DNA of 64,000 nucleotides, taken from the NCBI RefSeq assembly GCF_004571135.1, contig NZ_SPSB01000002.1:868001-932000 (forward strand), in the 5' to 3' direction. The position numbers were made by a program, and so were the translations under genes. The DNA is from Algoriphagus kandeliae (GTDB taxonomy: Bacteria; Bacteroidota; Bacteroidia; Cytophagales; Cyclobacteriaceae). The notes below the pieces were generated by a model, which had not been told where the DNA came from, searched no databases, and was given only the letters and a program-made list of their open reading frames with translations. The first letter of the stretch is position 1, and every line of letters starts with the position of its first letter. Shown piece after piece: positions 1 to 8,812 of this stretch.

Positions 1-599
1 TTGGTAAATTGATTGTAGAAGGCAAGTATGATGCTTCCAAAACCATTGCTGTAACCGGATCTGAATTGACGAAGCGTGGTTATGTAAAAACTATCTCAGG
101 AGCTTCTGTTTCGACTTTTGTAAAAGGAAATCTTCAAAGTGGAAATATTCGAGTGATTTCAGGTAACGTATTGACTGGAGAAAAAATCTCCATGGAAGGT
201 TACCTTGGTTTCTACCACAATCAAATCACTGTAATTCCTGAAGGAGATTATGAGGAATTTTTGGGTTGGTTGATGCCAAGTACCAAAAAGCTCAGCTTCC
301 ATAAAGCAATCGGAATGCTTTCTTTCTTGAATAAGGGAGAATTCAAAGTTGACACCAATACACACGGGGAAGAGCGTCCTTTCGTAGTATCCGGTGTATT
401 CGAAAAAGTCCTTCCAATGGATATTCTTCCTACCTATTTGTTCAAAGCGATCATTGCTGAGGACTTTGATGAGATGGAGGAGCTAGGACTTTATGAAATT
501 ATTGAAGAAGATGTGGCCCTCTGTGAATTTGTGGATCCTTCTAAGAATGATTTGCAGCAGTTGGTAAGAAGTGGGATTGAATTATTAATGTATAGCTAA
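1..599 (+). CDS. nqrA: Na+-translocating NADH:quinone reductase subunit A, C-terminal part (5' end outside window)
   Basis: Peripheral cytoplasmic subunit of the sodium-pumping NADH:quinone oxidoreductase, the subunit linked to ubiquinone/menaquinone binding. The reading frame is open to the window edge (first full codon at base 3), so the TTG at position 9 is not a real start. About 199 C-terminal residues are visible; full NqrA is usually near 450. The assignment rests on the NqrA-like C-terminal sequence and, above all, on the following nqrBCDE genes. The stop is 2 bases before the nqrB start, so the genes are co-transcribed. Confidence 0.93.
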   Translation, partial: GKLIVEGKYDASKTIAVTGSELTKRGYVKTISGASVSTFVKGNLQSGNIRVISGNVLTGEKISMEGYLGFYHNQITVIPEGDYEEFLGWLMPSTKKLSFHKAIGMLSFLNKGEFKVDTNTHGEERPFVVSGVFEKVLPMDILPTYLFKAIIAEDFDEMEELGLYEIIEEDVALCEFVDPSKNDLQQLVRSGIELLMYS

Positions 600-601
600 A
601 T

Positions 602-1801
602 ATGAAGGCATTACAAAATCTTTTCGATAGCATAAAGCCGAATTTTGAAAAAGGTGGCAAATGGGAAAAATTCTATACTCTTTACGAAGGGCATAGAACC
701 ATTGCATTCGCTCCTGATTTGACTACCAAATCAAAAGGTGCACAAATTAAAGATGCTACTGACCTGAAGCGAGTGATGATCACAGTGGTAATCGCCATGA
801 TTCCTGCGTTGATCTTCGGTATCCTTAACATTGGTCATCAGCACTTCTTGGCAATCGGTGAAGAAGTTACTTGGATAGACAAGGCCTTGTTTGGTCTTTG
901 GTCTGTATTACCTATTCTGATTGTATCCTATGCGGTAGGTTTGGGAACAGAATTTACTTTCTGTGTGATCAGAAATCACCCTGTTTCTGAGGGATTCTTG
1001 GTTACAGGGATGTTGATTGCGCTGGTGATGCCTCCGCATATTCCGCTTTGGCAGGTGGCTTTGGCTACTGTTTTTGCGGTTGTGGTAGGAAAAGAGGTGT
1101 TTGGAGGTACAGGAATGAATATTTTGAACGTGGCAATGACAGCGCGTGCATTCTTGTACTTTGCTTATCCAGCTCAAATCTCTGGTGATCAGGTATGGAC
1201 TTATATGGGAGATCAAACACCTGTTGATGGTTTCTCTGGAGCTACTGCTTTGGCAGTTGCATACAATGCAGGAATCGACGGTGTACCTGTCAGTGATGCC
1301 TTAGCATCTCATAACGCTTCCTTGGGAGCTGATTTCAGTTTCTGGAATATGTTTATGGGATGGATTCCTGGTTCCATTGGTGAGACATCTACTTTGATGG
1401 CTTTGATTGGAGCAGTTATCTTAATTTATACAGGAGTAGCAAGCTGGAAAATTATCGTATCCGGATTCGGTGGAGCTTATTTGATGGGCTTGGTGATGAA
1501 TCTATTTGCATCCAATGAATTCATGGCGATGGCTCCTCATTTCCACTGGGTGATGGGTGGTTTGGCATTTGGTGTTGTCTTCATGGCAACTGACCCGGTA
1601 TCTGCCGCTCAAACCGAAACAGGTAAATGGGTTTACGGATTTTTGATCGGTGCTTTGACCGTTATTATCCGGGTAACAAACCCTGCATATCCAGAGGGAA
1701 TCATGCTAGCCGTTCTTTTGATGAACGTCTTTGCTCCATTAATTGACTATTACGTAGTGAAAGCTAACAAAACAAGGAGGTTACAACGTGCAACAGTCTA
1801 A
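602..1801 (+). CDS. nqrB: Na+-translocating NADH:quinone reductase subunit B
   Basis: Integral membrane subunit of the Na+-NQR complex, carrying a covalently bound FMN and part of the sodium path. The 399-residue protein has many hydrophobic segments. It contains the flavinylation motif DGFSGATALA, in which Thr215 is the expected phosphoester-linked FMN site (S-G-A-T). The length fits the family. It starts 2 bases after nqrA and overlaps nqrC by 14 bases, so translation of B and C is probably coupled. Confidence 0.96.
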   Translation: MKALQNLFDSIKPNFEKGGKWEKFYTLYEGHRTIAFAPDLTTKSKGAQIKDATDLKRVMITVVIAMIPALIFGILNIGHQHFLAIGEEVTWIDKALFGLWSVLPILIVSYAVGLGTEFTFCVIRNHPVSEGFLVTGMLIALVMPPHIPLWQVALATVFAVVVGKEVFGGTGMNILNVAMTARAFLYFAYPAQISGDQVWTYMGDQTPVDGFSGATALAVAYNAGIDGVPVSDALASHNASLGADFSFWNMFMGWIPGSIGETSTLMALIGAVILIYTGVASWKIIVSGFGGAYLMGLVMNLFASNEFMAMAPHFHWVMGGLAFGVVFMATDPVSAAQTETGKWVYGFLIGALTVIIRVTNPAYPEGIMLAVLLMNVFAPLIDYYVVKANKTRRLQRATV

Positions 1802-2555
1802 CGCATATATTATCACATTTTCGGTCATTTTGACCGTAATTCTTGGCTTGCTTCTTTCAGGTACCTCTCAGGTATTGGGACCTTTGCAGCGGGAAGCTGA
1901 AGCTTTAGATAAGAAGAAGCAGATTTTAGGAGCTGTGATTTCTGGAGATGAAATCAGCGCTATGTCTCCTGAAGAGGTAAATGCTTTCTACACTTCTCAT
2001 ATTGCAGCTACTGTAGTAGATATCAATGGTCAGGAAGTTACAGAAAAAGACGGTGCTGCCGTTACTGCAGAAAATGTAGATATCGCAAAGAACTACAAAA
2101 TGCCTGCTGAAGACAGATTGTATCCTGTGTTTATCTATCATGCTGAAGGAAACCCTGACGCTGTTGAGTCTTACATCCTTCCTCTTTACGGAGCAGGACT
2201 TTGGGATGCTATCTGGGGATACATTGCCTTGGATACTGATATGAATACTGTTGGTGGTATTACCTTGGCTCACGCTGGTGAAACTCCAGGTTTGGGTGCG
2301 AGAATTACTGAAGCCGGTGTTCAGCAGCGATATGTAGGAAAAGAAATCTTCGATGAGTCTGGTGCTTTAGTGGCTGTTGAAATGCAAAAGGGAGAGGGAA
2401 AAGATTATTCTTCCGATCCGCATAAAGTTGACGGTATGTCTGGAGCAACTATTACAGGTAATGGTGTGAATGCAATGTTGAAGGCTTATTTGGGTCATTA
2501 CAGTGCATTCATTGAATCCAAAAAATCATCACAGGCTGTTGCGGCAGCTTTTTAA
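1788..2555 (+). CDS. nqrC: Na+-translocating NADH:quinone reductase subunit C
   Basis: Membrane-anchored subunit carrying the second covalent FMN; the flavin domain faces the periplasm. An N-terminal membrane anchor (about residues 5-27) is followed by a soluble domain with the motif DGMSGATITG, Thr221 being the FMN-threonine. The start is a GTG inside nqrB, preceded by a strong AAGGAGG at 1774-1780. A clear Shine-Dalgarno is unusual in Bacteroidota and here supports internal initiation within the overlapping gene. Length (255 aa) is normal. Confidence 0.96.
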   Translation: MQQSNAYIITFSVILTVILGLLLSGTSQVLGPLQREAEALDKKKQILGAVISGDEISAMSPEEVNAFYTSHIAATVVDINGQEVTEKDGAAVTAENVDIAKNYKMPAEDRLYPVFIYHAEGNPDAVESYILPLYGAGLWDAIWGYIALDTDMNTVGGITLAHAGETPGLGARITEAGVQQRYVGKEIFDESGALVAVEMQKGEGKDYSSDPHKVDGMSGATITGNGVNAMLKAYLGHYSAFIESKKSSQAVAAAF

Positions 2556-2585
2556 TCAATCAATCACTCTCTGACAATCATACGT

Positions 2586-3269
2586 ATGAGTACTGAAACA
2601 GTAGAAAAAGCGATCGAGAAAAAGCCCGCAGAAGCTTTATTCTCTAAGCGTAGAAAAAAACTCATCACGGATCCTTTGGTGGATGACAACCCGATCACCA
2701 TTCAGGTATTGGGAATTTGTTCTGCCCTGGCTGTGACTACCCAAATGAAGCCTACCTTGGTTATGGCAATCTCGGTTATTTTCGTAATCGTGATGTCCAA
2801 CCTGGTGATTTCAATCATGCGGAACACCATCCCAACTCGAGTTCGTATCATCGTTCAATTGGCGGTAGTTGCGACTTTGGTAACCTTGGTATCCGAAGTA
2901 TTGAGAGCCTTCGCTTACGACATGTATAAGGAATTGTCTGTATTCGTTGGATTGATCATTACCAACTGTATTGTAATGGGTCGTTTGGAAGCATTTGCTT
3001 TGGGTAACAAGCCTTACGATTCAGTTTTGGATGGATTTGGTTCGGCACTTGGATATTCTTGGATCATTTTGACCGTAGCTTTCTTTAGAGAGCTTTGGGG
3101 ATCTGGTTCTGTATTTGGAATTCAAGTATTTGAATATATCTCTGGTATTTTCGGTCCTGATTTCAAATTGGCTACGAATGGCTTGATGGTTTCTCCTGTA
3201 GGAGCTTTCATCATCTTAGGATTGATCATCTGGGTACAGCGTACCAAGACTGGCTATGTAGAACACTAA
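2586..3269 (+). CDS. nqrD: Na+-translocating NADH:quinone reductase subunit D
   Basis: Hydrophobic membrane subunit that pairs with NqrE and, in known structures, holds an intramembrane iron-sulfur centre at their interface. The protein has a polar N-terminal extension of about 30 residues and then around six membrane segments. The two conserved half-membrane cysteines are visible in LGICSALAVT (Cys45) and IITNCIVMG. The gene lies 30 bases after nqrC and 15 before nqrE. Confidence 0.95.
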   Translation: MSTETVEKAIEKKPAEALFSKRRKKLITDPLVDDNPITIQVLGICSALAVTTQMKPTLVMAISVIFVIVMSNLVISIMRNTIPTRVRIIVQLAVVATLVTLVSEVLRAFAYDMYKELSVFVGLIITNCIVMGRLEAFALGNKPYDSVLDGFGSALGYSWIILTVAFFRELWGSGSVFGIQVFEYISGIFGPDFKLATNGLMVSPVGAFIILGLIIWVQRTKTGYVEH

Positions 3270-3284
3270 AACCGGTAGAAGAAA

Positions 3285-3896
3285 ATGGATTTAATCAATT
3301 TAGGTATTCGGTCGATCTTTATCGACAACATGGTTTTCGCTTACTTCCTCGGCATGTGTTCATTCCTAGCCGTATCCAAAAAAGTAAGTACAGCCCTTGG
3401 CTTGGGTGCTGCGGTTATTTTTGTATTGACCGTAACTGTTCCAGTTAACTGGCTTTTGAATGAATATGTGTTGAAAGAAGGTGCGTTGACTTGGGTTAAT
3501 GCTGAATTGGCAACCGTTGATTTGACTTTCTTGCGATTCATTATGTTCATCGCCATCATCGCTGCCATGGTACAATTGGTTGAGATGGTTGTTGAAAAAT
3601 TCGCACCTGCACTTTATGGAGCTTTGGGTATCTTCTTGCCTTTGATCGCTGTAAACTGTGCGATCTTGGGTGGATCCCTTTTCATGGCTCAGCGTGATTA
3701 TACCTTGGCTGAATCTGCTGTTTATGGTTTTGGTTCCGGTACAGGATTCTTCTTGGCCATCGTAGCCTTGGCAGCAATTCGTGAAAAATTGAAGTATTCT
3801 GCAGTTCCAAATGGTTTGAAGGGATTGGGTATCACCATGCTTTTGACTGGATTGATGGGAATTGCATTCATGTCATTCATGGGTATTGATCTATAA
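3285..3896 (+). CDS. nqrE: Na+-translocating NADH:quinone reductase subunit E
   Basis: Membrane subunit homologous to NqrD (inverted-topology partner), with about six membrane segments and the conserved cysteines in [11 protein letters not shown] (Cys25) and [10 protein letters not shown] that ligate the shared iron centre. Length of 203 aa is normal. It is the last gene of the visible nqr operon: a terminator follows within 25 bases. nqrF, the NADH-oxidising FAD/2Fe-2S subunit that usually comes next, is absent here. Confidence 0.95.
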   Translation: MDLINLGIRSIFIDNMVFAYFLGMCSFLAVSKKVSTALGLGAAVIFVLTVTVPVNWLLNEYVLKEGALTWVNAELATVDLTFLRFIMFIAIIAAMVQLVEMVVEKFAPALYGALGIFLPLIAVNCAILGGSLFMAQRDYTLAESAVYGFGSGTGFFLAIVALAAIREKLKYSAVPNGLKGLGITMLLTGLMGIAFMSFMGIDL

Positions 3897-3919
3897 AATT
3901 AGATTTCATCAATATTTAG

Positions 3920-3948
3920 AGACCCTGAAAATTTCAGGGTCTTTTTTT
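3920..3948 (+). terminator. Rho-independent terminator of the nqr operon
   Basis: A 9-bp perfect stem (AGACCCTGA at 3920-3928 with TCAGGGTCT at 3934-3942; further A:T pairing can close the small loop) is followed by seven T (3942-3948). It lies 24 bases after the nqrE stop on the same strand, so the operon ends without nqrF. Confidence 0.9.
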
Positions 3949-4043
3949 GTTTTAGGCTATGGGGAAAGTTCTGGATTTTGGATTCAGAAAGGAATTGACC
4001 TCTTTTCTAATTATCTTCCCATATTCAATCAAAATTCCTAGCT

Positions 4044-4670
4044 ATGAAAAACCTATTGTCGCTCTTTTCATTTTTCCTAATTGTCTTTTCCGCACAAGCC
4101 CAAACTGGTCAATGGATAGAACTCTTTAATGGGAAAGATCTAGAAGGATGGGAGATTTCAGAGAATCCCAGTTCCTTTTCTGTGATAGATGGGATGATCA
4201 AAGTTGATGGACCTCGAGCGCATGCTTTTTATCAAGGGCCGGTTGGAAATCATGATTTTAAGGACTTCGAATTGCTAGTGGAGGTGAAGACCATGCCCAA
4301 GGCGAATTCTGGAATTTTTATCCATACCCAATATCAAGAAAGCGGCTGGCCCAATAAAGGGTATGAGATCCAAGTCAATCAAAGCCATAGCGATTGGAGA
4401 AAATCCGGGAGTCTTTATTCTTTCAATGATGTACGAGATGTCTATGTAGAAGATGGAGAGTGGTATACCTATCACATCATTGTGGAAGGAGATCAGGCTA
4501 CGGTTAAAATCAATGATCGAATTGTGATGGAATATGATGAGTCTGAGGATTCGAATCGTCCTGAAAATGCCGGAATGAAGGAGTTTGATCGTGGTACTAT
4601 CGCCTTACAGGCTCATGACCCTGAGTCTGTGATTTATTACCGAAGTGTAAAAATCAAGCTTCTGGATTAA
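4044..4670 (+). CDS. Secreted DUF1080 (3-keto-disaccharide hydrolase family) protein
   Basis: Signal peptide at residues 1-19 (MKNLLSLFSFFLIVFSAQAQ), then one DUF1080 beta-sandwich domain. Family hallmarks are WIELFNGKDLEGWE near the start, the NSGIFIHTQYQ stretch in the middle, and a C-terminal RGTIALQAHDPES strand. The family (PF06439) includes enzymes acting on 3-keto-glycosides made by Gfo/Idh/MocA-type dehydrogenases. Activity of this copy is inferred only. It stands alone between the nqr terminator and a DUF502 gene. Two more members lie at 63105 and 63872. Confidence 0.82.
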   Translation: MKNLLSLFSFFLIVFSAQAQTGQWIELFNGKDLEGWEISENPSSFSVIDGMIKVDGPRAHAFYQGPVGNHDFKDFELLVEVKTMPKANSGIFIHTQYQESGWPNKGYEIQVNQSHSDWRKSGSLYSFNDVRDVYVEDGEWYTYHIIVEGDQATVKINDRIVMEYDESEDSNRPENAGMKEFDRGTIALQAHDPESVIYYRSVKIKLLD

Positions 4671-4729
4671 GACCTGAATAATTTTTTTGAGGCAATTCGA
4701 TACGGCATTTCTTTTGCCTATAATATGCT

Positions 4730-5284
4730 ATGGCATTTACTTATAGGCGAATTCTTTCCTATTTCTTCCGGGGTTTGTTGTTTCTAACTCCCCTTGCGGT
4801 CACAGGATATGTGATTTATGCAATTTTCGTTTTTTTGGATGGATTGATTCCTGTCCCTTTTCCTGGAATAGGTATCGCCATGGTACTGGCTTTGATTACA
4901 TTTATTGGCTATCTGGCCAGCCTATTTTTCACCAAGCCCTTTTTTGACCTTTTTGAGCGGGCAGTATTTAAGATTCCCTTGGTTAATCTGCTCTATACTT
5001 CGATCAAGGATTTGATGGCAGCTTTTGTGGGGGAAAAGAAAAAATTCAGCTCCCCTGTAATCGTGCAGGTTTCTGAATCACTTTCACGATTGGGTTTTAT
5101 CACTCAAGAAGATATGTCTATCATCGGAGAGCCGGAATTGGTAGCTGTTTATTTTCCACACAGCTACAATGTATCAGGAAACGTATTTCTCGTTCCCAAG
5201 GAGAAAATCAAACCCTTGAAGGGTGTGAAAAGTGCCGACGTGATGAAGTTTATGGTGTCGGGTGGAGTATCTAGCCTGAAGTAA
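4730..5284 (+). CDS. DUF502 family membrane protein
   Basis: A 184-residue inner-membrane protein with two hydrophobic segments (about residues 12-32 and 45-68) and a soluble C-terminal domain. The FFRGLLFLTPLAVTGYVIY start, the KIPLVNLLYTSIKDLM segment and the VAVYFPHSYNVSGN motif are typical of DUF502. The function of the family is unknown. The gene converges with the propeller gene on the other strand, only 4 bases separating the two stops. Confidence 0.8.
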   Translation: MAFTYRRILSYFFRGLLFLTPLAVTGYVIYAIFVFLDGLIPVPFPGIGIAMVLALITFIGYLASLFFTKPFFDLFERAVFKIPLVNLLYTSIKDLMAAFVGEKKKFSSPVIVQVSESLSRLGFITQEDMSIIGEPELVAVYFPHSYNVSGNVFLVPKEKIKPLKGVKSADVMKFMVSGGVSSLK

Positions 5285-5288
5285 TAAT

Positions 5289-6191
5289 TCAACGATGATA
5301 CCTCACAAAAGCAATCCACTCTCCATCAGGTGACCAGGAATGCACATTGATGGTCCCTTGGCCACCATAGAATACTGGAGTCAAGTCCCGGATTTCTTTA
5401 CTTTCTACATCTAAAAGCCTCAACTTGACATCCTTTCCAAAAGGATGTGCTCCTTTTTGGTCTTCTAAGTAGGAAATAATCACAGCAGTTTTTCCATCTG
5501 GTGATGGATGAGGAAACCAATTGTCGTAATCATCAAAAGTTAACTGTTCTTGTCCACTTCCGTCTGGCTTCATTCGGTAAGCATGCATTCTTCCAGTTCG
5601 GTGACTATTGAAGTAAATCCACTGTCCATCATAGGAATATTCCGGGCCATCGTCCAAGCCTTCGGCAGAAGTTAAGCGAACTTCTTTCCCTCCTTCAGTA
5701 GGAATTCCCCACACATCCCAATCGCCATTTCTTTCTGCACAATAGACCAAAGTCTTCCCATCAGGACTGATTCCGTGCCAGTAACTAGGATAATTTTCTG
5801 TGATTAGTTTGGGTGTCCCTCCTTCAAGGGAGATCGTATAAATCCTTGAACTTAGCCCTTCATCATTTCGGCTAAAGACTAGTGTTTTTCCATCAAAGCT
5901 TAGCCCATGGTCATTGTTTATCCGGTCAATTTGATCAGGAAAAAGAAGTCCCAACTTTTGACCGTCTAGACCAATTTTCTCTAATTTTCCTGCGGCATTT
6001 ATCAAGAGGTAGTTCCCGTCTCTAGACCAATTTGGAGCTTCAAAGTGTCTGTTTTCTAGCAGAACAGTTTTTTCCTCTCCTGTATGGACATTCAGGATAA
6101 CGAGTTCGCTTTTTATATTTTCAGGCACCTGGGAAAATGTGAGGAGAGGAGCGAGCACAATCAAAAGGGATAGGAGAAATCGGGAAATCAT
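5289..6191 (-). CDS. Exported TolB-like WD40 (PD40) beta-propeller protein
   Basis: A 300-residue protein with a signal peptide (about residues 1-20, ending near LLTFSQ) and repeated PD40 blades: SPDGKTLVYCAERNGDWDVW, YSYDGQWIYFNSHRTGR and SPDGEWIAFVRYH. Such blades occur in TolB and in Bacteroidota periplasmic propellers that sense or bind partners. No enzymatic domain is seen. It is probably periplasmic and transcribed alone, convergent with the DUF502 gene. Confidence 0.8.
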   Translation of the reverse strand: MISRFLLSLLIVLAPLLTFSQVPENIKSELVILNVHTGEEKTVLLENRHFEAPNWSRDGNYLLINAAGKLEKIGLDGQKLGLLFPDQIDRINNDHGLSFDGKTLVFSRNDEGLSSRIYTISLEGGTPKLITENYPSYWHGISPDGKTLVYCAERNGDWDVWGIPTEGGKEVRLTSAEGLDDGPEYSYDGQWIYFNSHRTGRMHAYRMKPDGSGQEQLTFDDYDNWFPHPSPDGKTAVIISYLEDQKGAHPFGKDVKLRLLDVESKEIRDLTPVFYGGQGTINVHSWSPDGEWIAFVRYHR

Positions 6192-6239
6192 CTTAGCTGG
6201 GGTTGATGGCTTAATAAGTTACCAATCTTCTCCCACAAA

Positions 6240-7280
6240 TTACAGCACTTCGACTTTAAAGACCTGTTTTTCAATAAATCGTCCAATCTCCCAGACGATT
6301 TGATTTTCAGACTTCATGGTGTCTTCAAACCATTTTTGATTTTCTTCACCTACAGCTATTAATAGTCCGCCACTTGTCTGAGGATCGCAGAGTGGTACCA
6401 AATCCATTCCATTTACCCCCTTTACTTTTGATTGAAAAGCATTCCAGTTTCGGTAGGTGTTGTCTGGAAAAATGAATTGCTTGATGTAATCCTGTACCCC
6501 TTCAAGAATGGGGAGCTTTGAAAAATCAACTTGTGCAGAAATTCCAGATGCTTCAGCCAGTTCGATCAGATGCCCTAAAAGTCCAAAACCAGTCACATCC
6601 GTCATGGCATGGACTTCTTCGTGATTTCCCAAAACCTGCCCGATATGATTTAAGCGACAGGCCGTATCCACTAAAGTCAGGTAATCTTCATCTTTGATTT
6701 TTTGTCTTTTCAAAGCTGTTGCCAATACACCAATCCCTAGAGGTTTTGTTAGATAAATGAGATCATTCGCTTTGGCACCTTGGTTGGTTTTGATTTTTCG
6801 TGGATGAACAATCCCATTCACAGAAAGTCCAAAAATCGGGTCTTTTGCAGCAATGCTATGTCCTCCTGCCAATTCGATCCCGGCAGTTTTACAGATGCTT
6901 TTGGCACCTTCGAGGACTTTGGCAGCTAGTTCGGGAGAGATTTTTTCTACCGGCCAACTTAAAATCGCATTGGCGAAAAGTGGCTTTCCACCCATGGCAT
7001 AGACATCCGAAATGGCATTGGCAGCGGAAATTCTTCCAAAATCAAAAGGATCATCAACTATTGGAGTAAAAAAATCAACGGTATTCACCAACGCCAAATC
7101 TTCACTCACTTGATAGACCGCAGCATCATCTTTGGCGGAATTTCCAACCAACAAATTAGGGTCTGTCTGAGTCCAGGATTCGCTGGAAGAAAGAATTTGA
7201 TCTAGAACAGCGGGTGCGATTTTACAACCACAGCCGGATCCTTCACTCCATTCAGTCAATCGTATTTTTTGCTCGTTCAT
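6240..7280 (-). CDS. selD: Selenide, water dikinase (selenophosphate synthetase)
   Basis: Makes selenophosphate from selenide and ATP in the cytoplasm. The N-terminus carries SEGSGCGCK, with Cys17 and Lys20 at the same numbers as the catalytic residues of E. coli SelD, so this is the Cys form rather than a Sec form. The glycine-rich AIR-synthase-type ATP site and a late PLCDPQTSGGLL motif are present. Length (346 aa) is normal. It overlaps the upstream mnmH by 29 bases, pointing to a selenium-for-tRNA unit. Confidence 0.96.
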   Translation of the reverse strand: MNEQKIRLTEWSEGSGCGCKIAPAVLDQILSSSESWTQTDPNLLVGNSAKDDAAVYQVSEDLALVNTVDFFTPIVDDPFDFGRISAANAISDVYAMGGKPLFANAILSWPVEKISPELAAKVLEGAKSICKTAGIELAGGHSIAAKDPIFGLSVNGIVHPRKIKTNQGAKANDLIYLTKPLGIGVLATALKRQKIKDEDYLTLVDTACRLNHIGQVLGNHEEVHAMTDVTGFGLLGHLIELAEASGISAQVDFSKLPILEGVQDYIKQFIFPDNTYRNWNAFQSKVKGVNGMDLVPLCDPQTSGGLLIAVGEENQKWFEDTMKSENQIVWEIGRFIEKQVFKVEVL

Positions 7281-8307
7281 ATAGTTGGTCTTTCGATTGG
7301 ATTAGCAAATCAATTTGTTTTGCTAAAGACAAGCCTGTCAAATCCAGGTTTAAAGTATGTTCTTTCGGATGTTTTTCCAGTTCAAACTCATAGGCTTTGT
7401 CGTAGTATGTCAATAGGTTTTGAATCCAGCTTGGATGATCTCCTTCTTCTATGGCTTCCAAAGCTTCTTTGGTTCGTAGTCCTCCTAATTTCTTGCTTAG
7501 TTTCTTGACAGCCTGTTTCAATTCTTCTTTTGGAAGCCCAGCATATTCTGACTCAATATGTGCTATCCTTTCATGTTCAGATTTGCTGATATCCAAATGT
7601 GGACTTGCTTGCATTTGGGAGAAAAATATATCTGGTAGGATTACGCGGCCAATTTTTCTACTTTCATTTTCCACCCAAATAGGGGAATCTGAATTCAGTT
7701 GAAGCAGTGCTTCTGTCAATTTATTTTCAAACTGTTCTACCGAAGGTTGGGGAGCTTGGCCTATTCCACCAAAGGCAGACCCTTTGTGATGGGCTAAATT
7801 TTCCAAATCCAAGACTTGTTCTCCAGCTTCTTTCAAATATTGGAGTAATACTGTCTTTGCGGTACCTGTTTTTCCGCCGAGGACAATAAAATTTCGCTTT
7901 TTTCGAACTTCCTCAAAGGTGAAGTTTCTATAGGTTTTATAGCCTCCTTTTAGCCTAAAAACTTCAAAACCAACCATGCTCAAAAGCCAGGAGAGAATTT
8001 GGCTGCGCATACCTCCTCTCCAGCAGTATAGGATGATTTTCCGATTTGGAAAACGCTTAATGGCTTCTTTTTGAATTTGATGAAAGCGTGGTCCTACCAA
8101 TTCAAAGCCTTTGAGGGTGGCCTTTTCACTACCTTCTTCTTTGTAAAGTGTACCGATTACTTTCCGCTCTTGATCATTCAAAATCGGAATATTGACGGCT
8201 TCGGGAATATGGCTTTGGGAAAATTCCCCCTCACTTCGTGCATCTAGGATGGGGAGCTTTTGCCGAAGTTCCAAAAATTCAGAAAGTGAAATTAGGGTCT
8301 CTTTCAT
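7252..8307 (-). CDS. mnmH: tRNA 2-selenouridine synthase
   Basis: Converts 2-thiouridine at wobble position 34 of certain tRNAs into 2-selenouridine via a geranylated intermediate, using selenophosphate from SelD. Two domains are visible. The first is an N-terminal rhodanese-like domain with catalytic Cys95 in ILYCWRGGMRS. The second is a P-loop domain with Walker A GGKTGTAKT at residues 144-152. Length is 351 aa. Its 3' end overlaps the selD start by 29 bases. No selA, selB or tRNA-Sec gene is in the window. Confidence 0.95.
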   Translation of the reverse strand: MKETLISLSEFLELRQKLPILDARSEGEFSQSHIPEAVNIPILNDQERKVIGTLYKEEGSEKATLKGFELVGPRFHQIQKEAIKRFPNRKIILYCWRGGMRSQILSWLLSMVGFEVFRLKGGYKTYRNFTFEEVRKKRNFIVLGGKTGTAKTVLLQYLKEAGEQVLDLENLAHHKGSAFGGIGQAPQPSVEQFENKLTEALLQLNSDSPIWVENESRKIGRVILPDIFFSQMQASPHLDISKSEHERIAHIESEYAGLPKEELKQAVKKLSKKLGGLRTKEALEAIEEGDHPSWIQNLLTYYDKAYEFELEKHPKEHTLNLDLTGLSLAKQIDLLIQSKDQLYERAKNTID

Positions 8308-8318
8308 GCAATCCGAAT

Positions 8319-8352
8319 ATAAAAAAATGCCACTGGAATTCCGGTGGCATTT
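8319..8352 (-). terminator. Rho-independent terminator after trxA
   Basis: On the minus strand a 12-bp stem with one wobble pair (8325-8336 with 8341-8352, AATT loop) is followed by a run of U from the A-tract at 8321-8327. It lies just after the trxA stop and before mnmH, separating the two transcripts. Confidence 0.8.
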
Positions 8353-8371
8353 CGTTTTGGATAAGTTTTTA

Positions 8372-8692
8372 TTAAAGCTGTGCTTCCAACTTTTGAGTCA
8401 AGATTGTTTTCGGAACAGCACCGATTTGCTTGTCTACAATTTGACCATCTTTAAAGAACAATAGGGTAGGGATAGACCTAATTCCAAATGCTTGAGCAAC
8501 ACTTGGATTGGTGTCAACATCTACTTTCCCAATGATAGCCTTTCCTTCATAATCACCAGCCATTTCTTCTACGATAGGTCCGATCATTTTACAAGGTCCA
8601 CACCACTCTGCCCAAAAATCAATCAATACGGGCTTATCTGTTTTGATAACTTCCTCAAAGTTGGCGTCAGTTATTTCTACTGCTTTTCCCAT
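8372..8692 (-). CDS. trxA: Thioredoxin
   Basis: Small cytoplasmic disulfide reductant of 106 residues. The active site is WAEWCGPCKMIGP, with Cys31 and Cys34; the cis-proline motif is in IRSIPTLLFFKDG. Length and sequence are those of a classical Trx without signal peptide. It lies 120 bases after dnaE on the same strand and ends at a hairpin terminator. Confidence 0.96.
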   Translation of the reverse strand: MGKAVEITDANFEEVIKTDKPVLIDFWAEWCGPCKMIGPIVEEMAGDYEGKAIIGKVDVDTNPSVAQAFGIRSIPTLLFFKDGQIVDKQIGAVPKTILTQKLEAQL

Positions 8693-8812
8693 TTTATAAT
8701 ACGTTTAGTTTCGGTTCAATTCTTCAAATATATGAGAGAAAGTAGATTACAGGGCAATAAGTTCAAATTGCTCGGCAAATAATTTCTATGAGCGATAGTT
8801 TTTTCTTTATAA

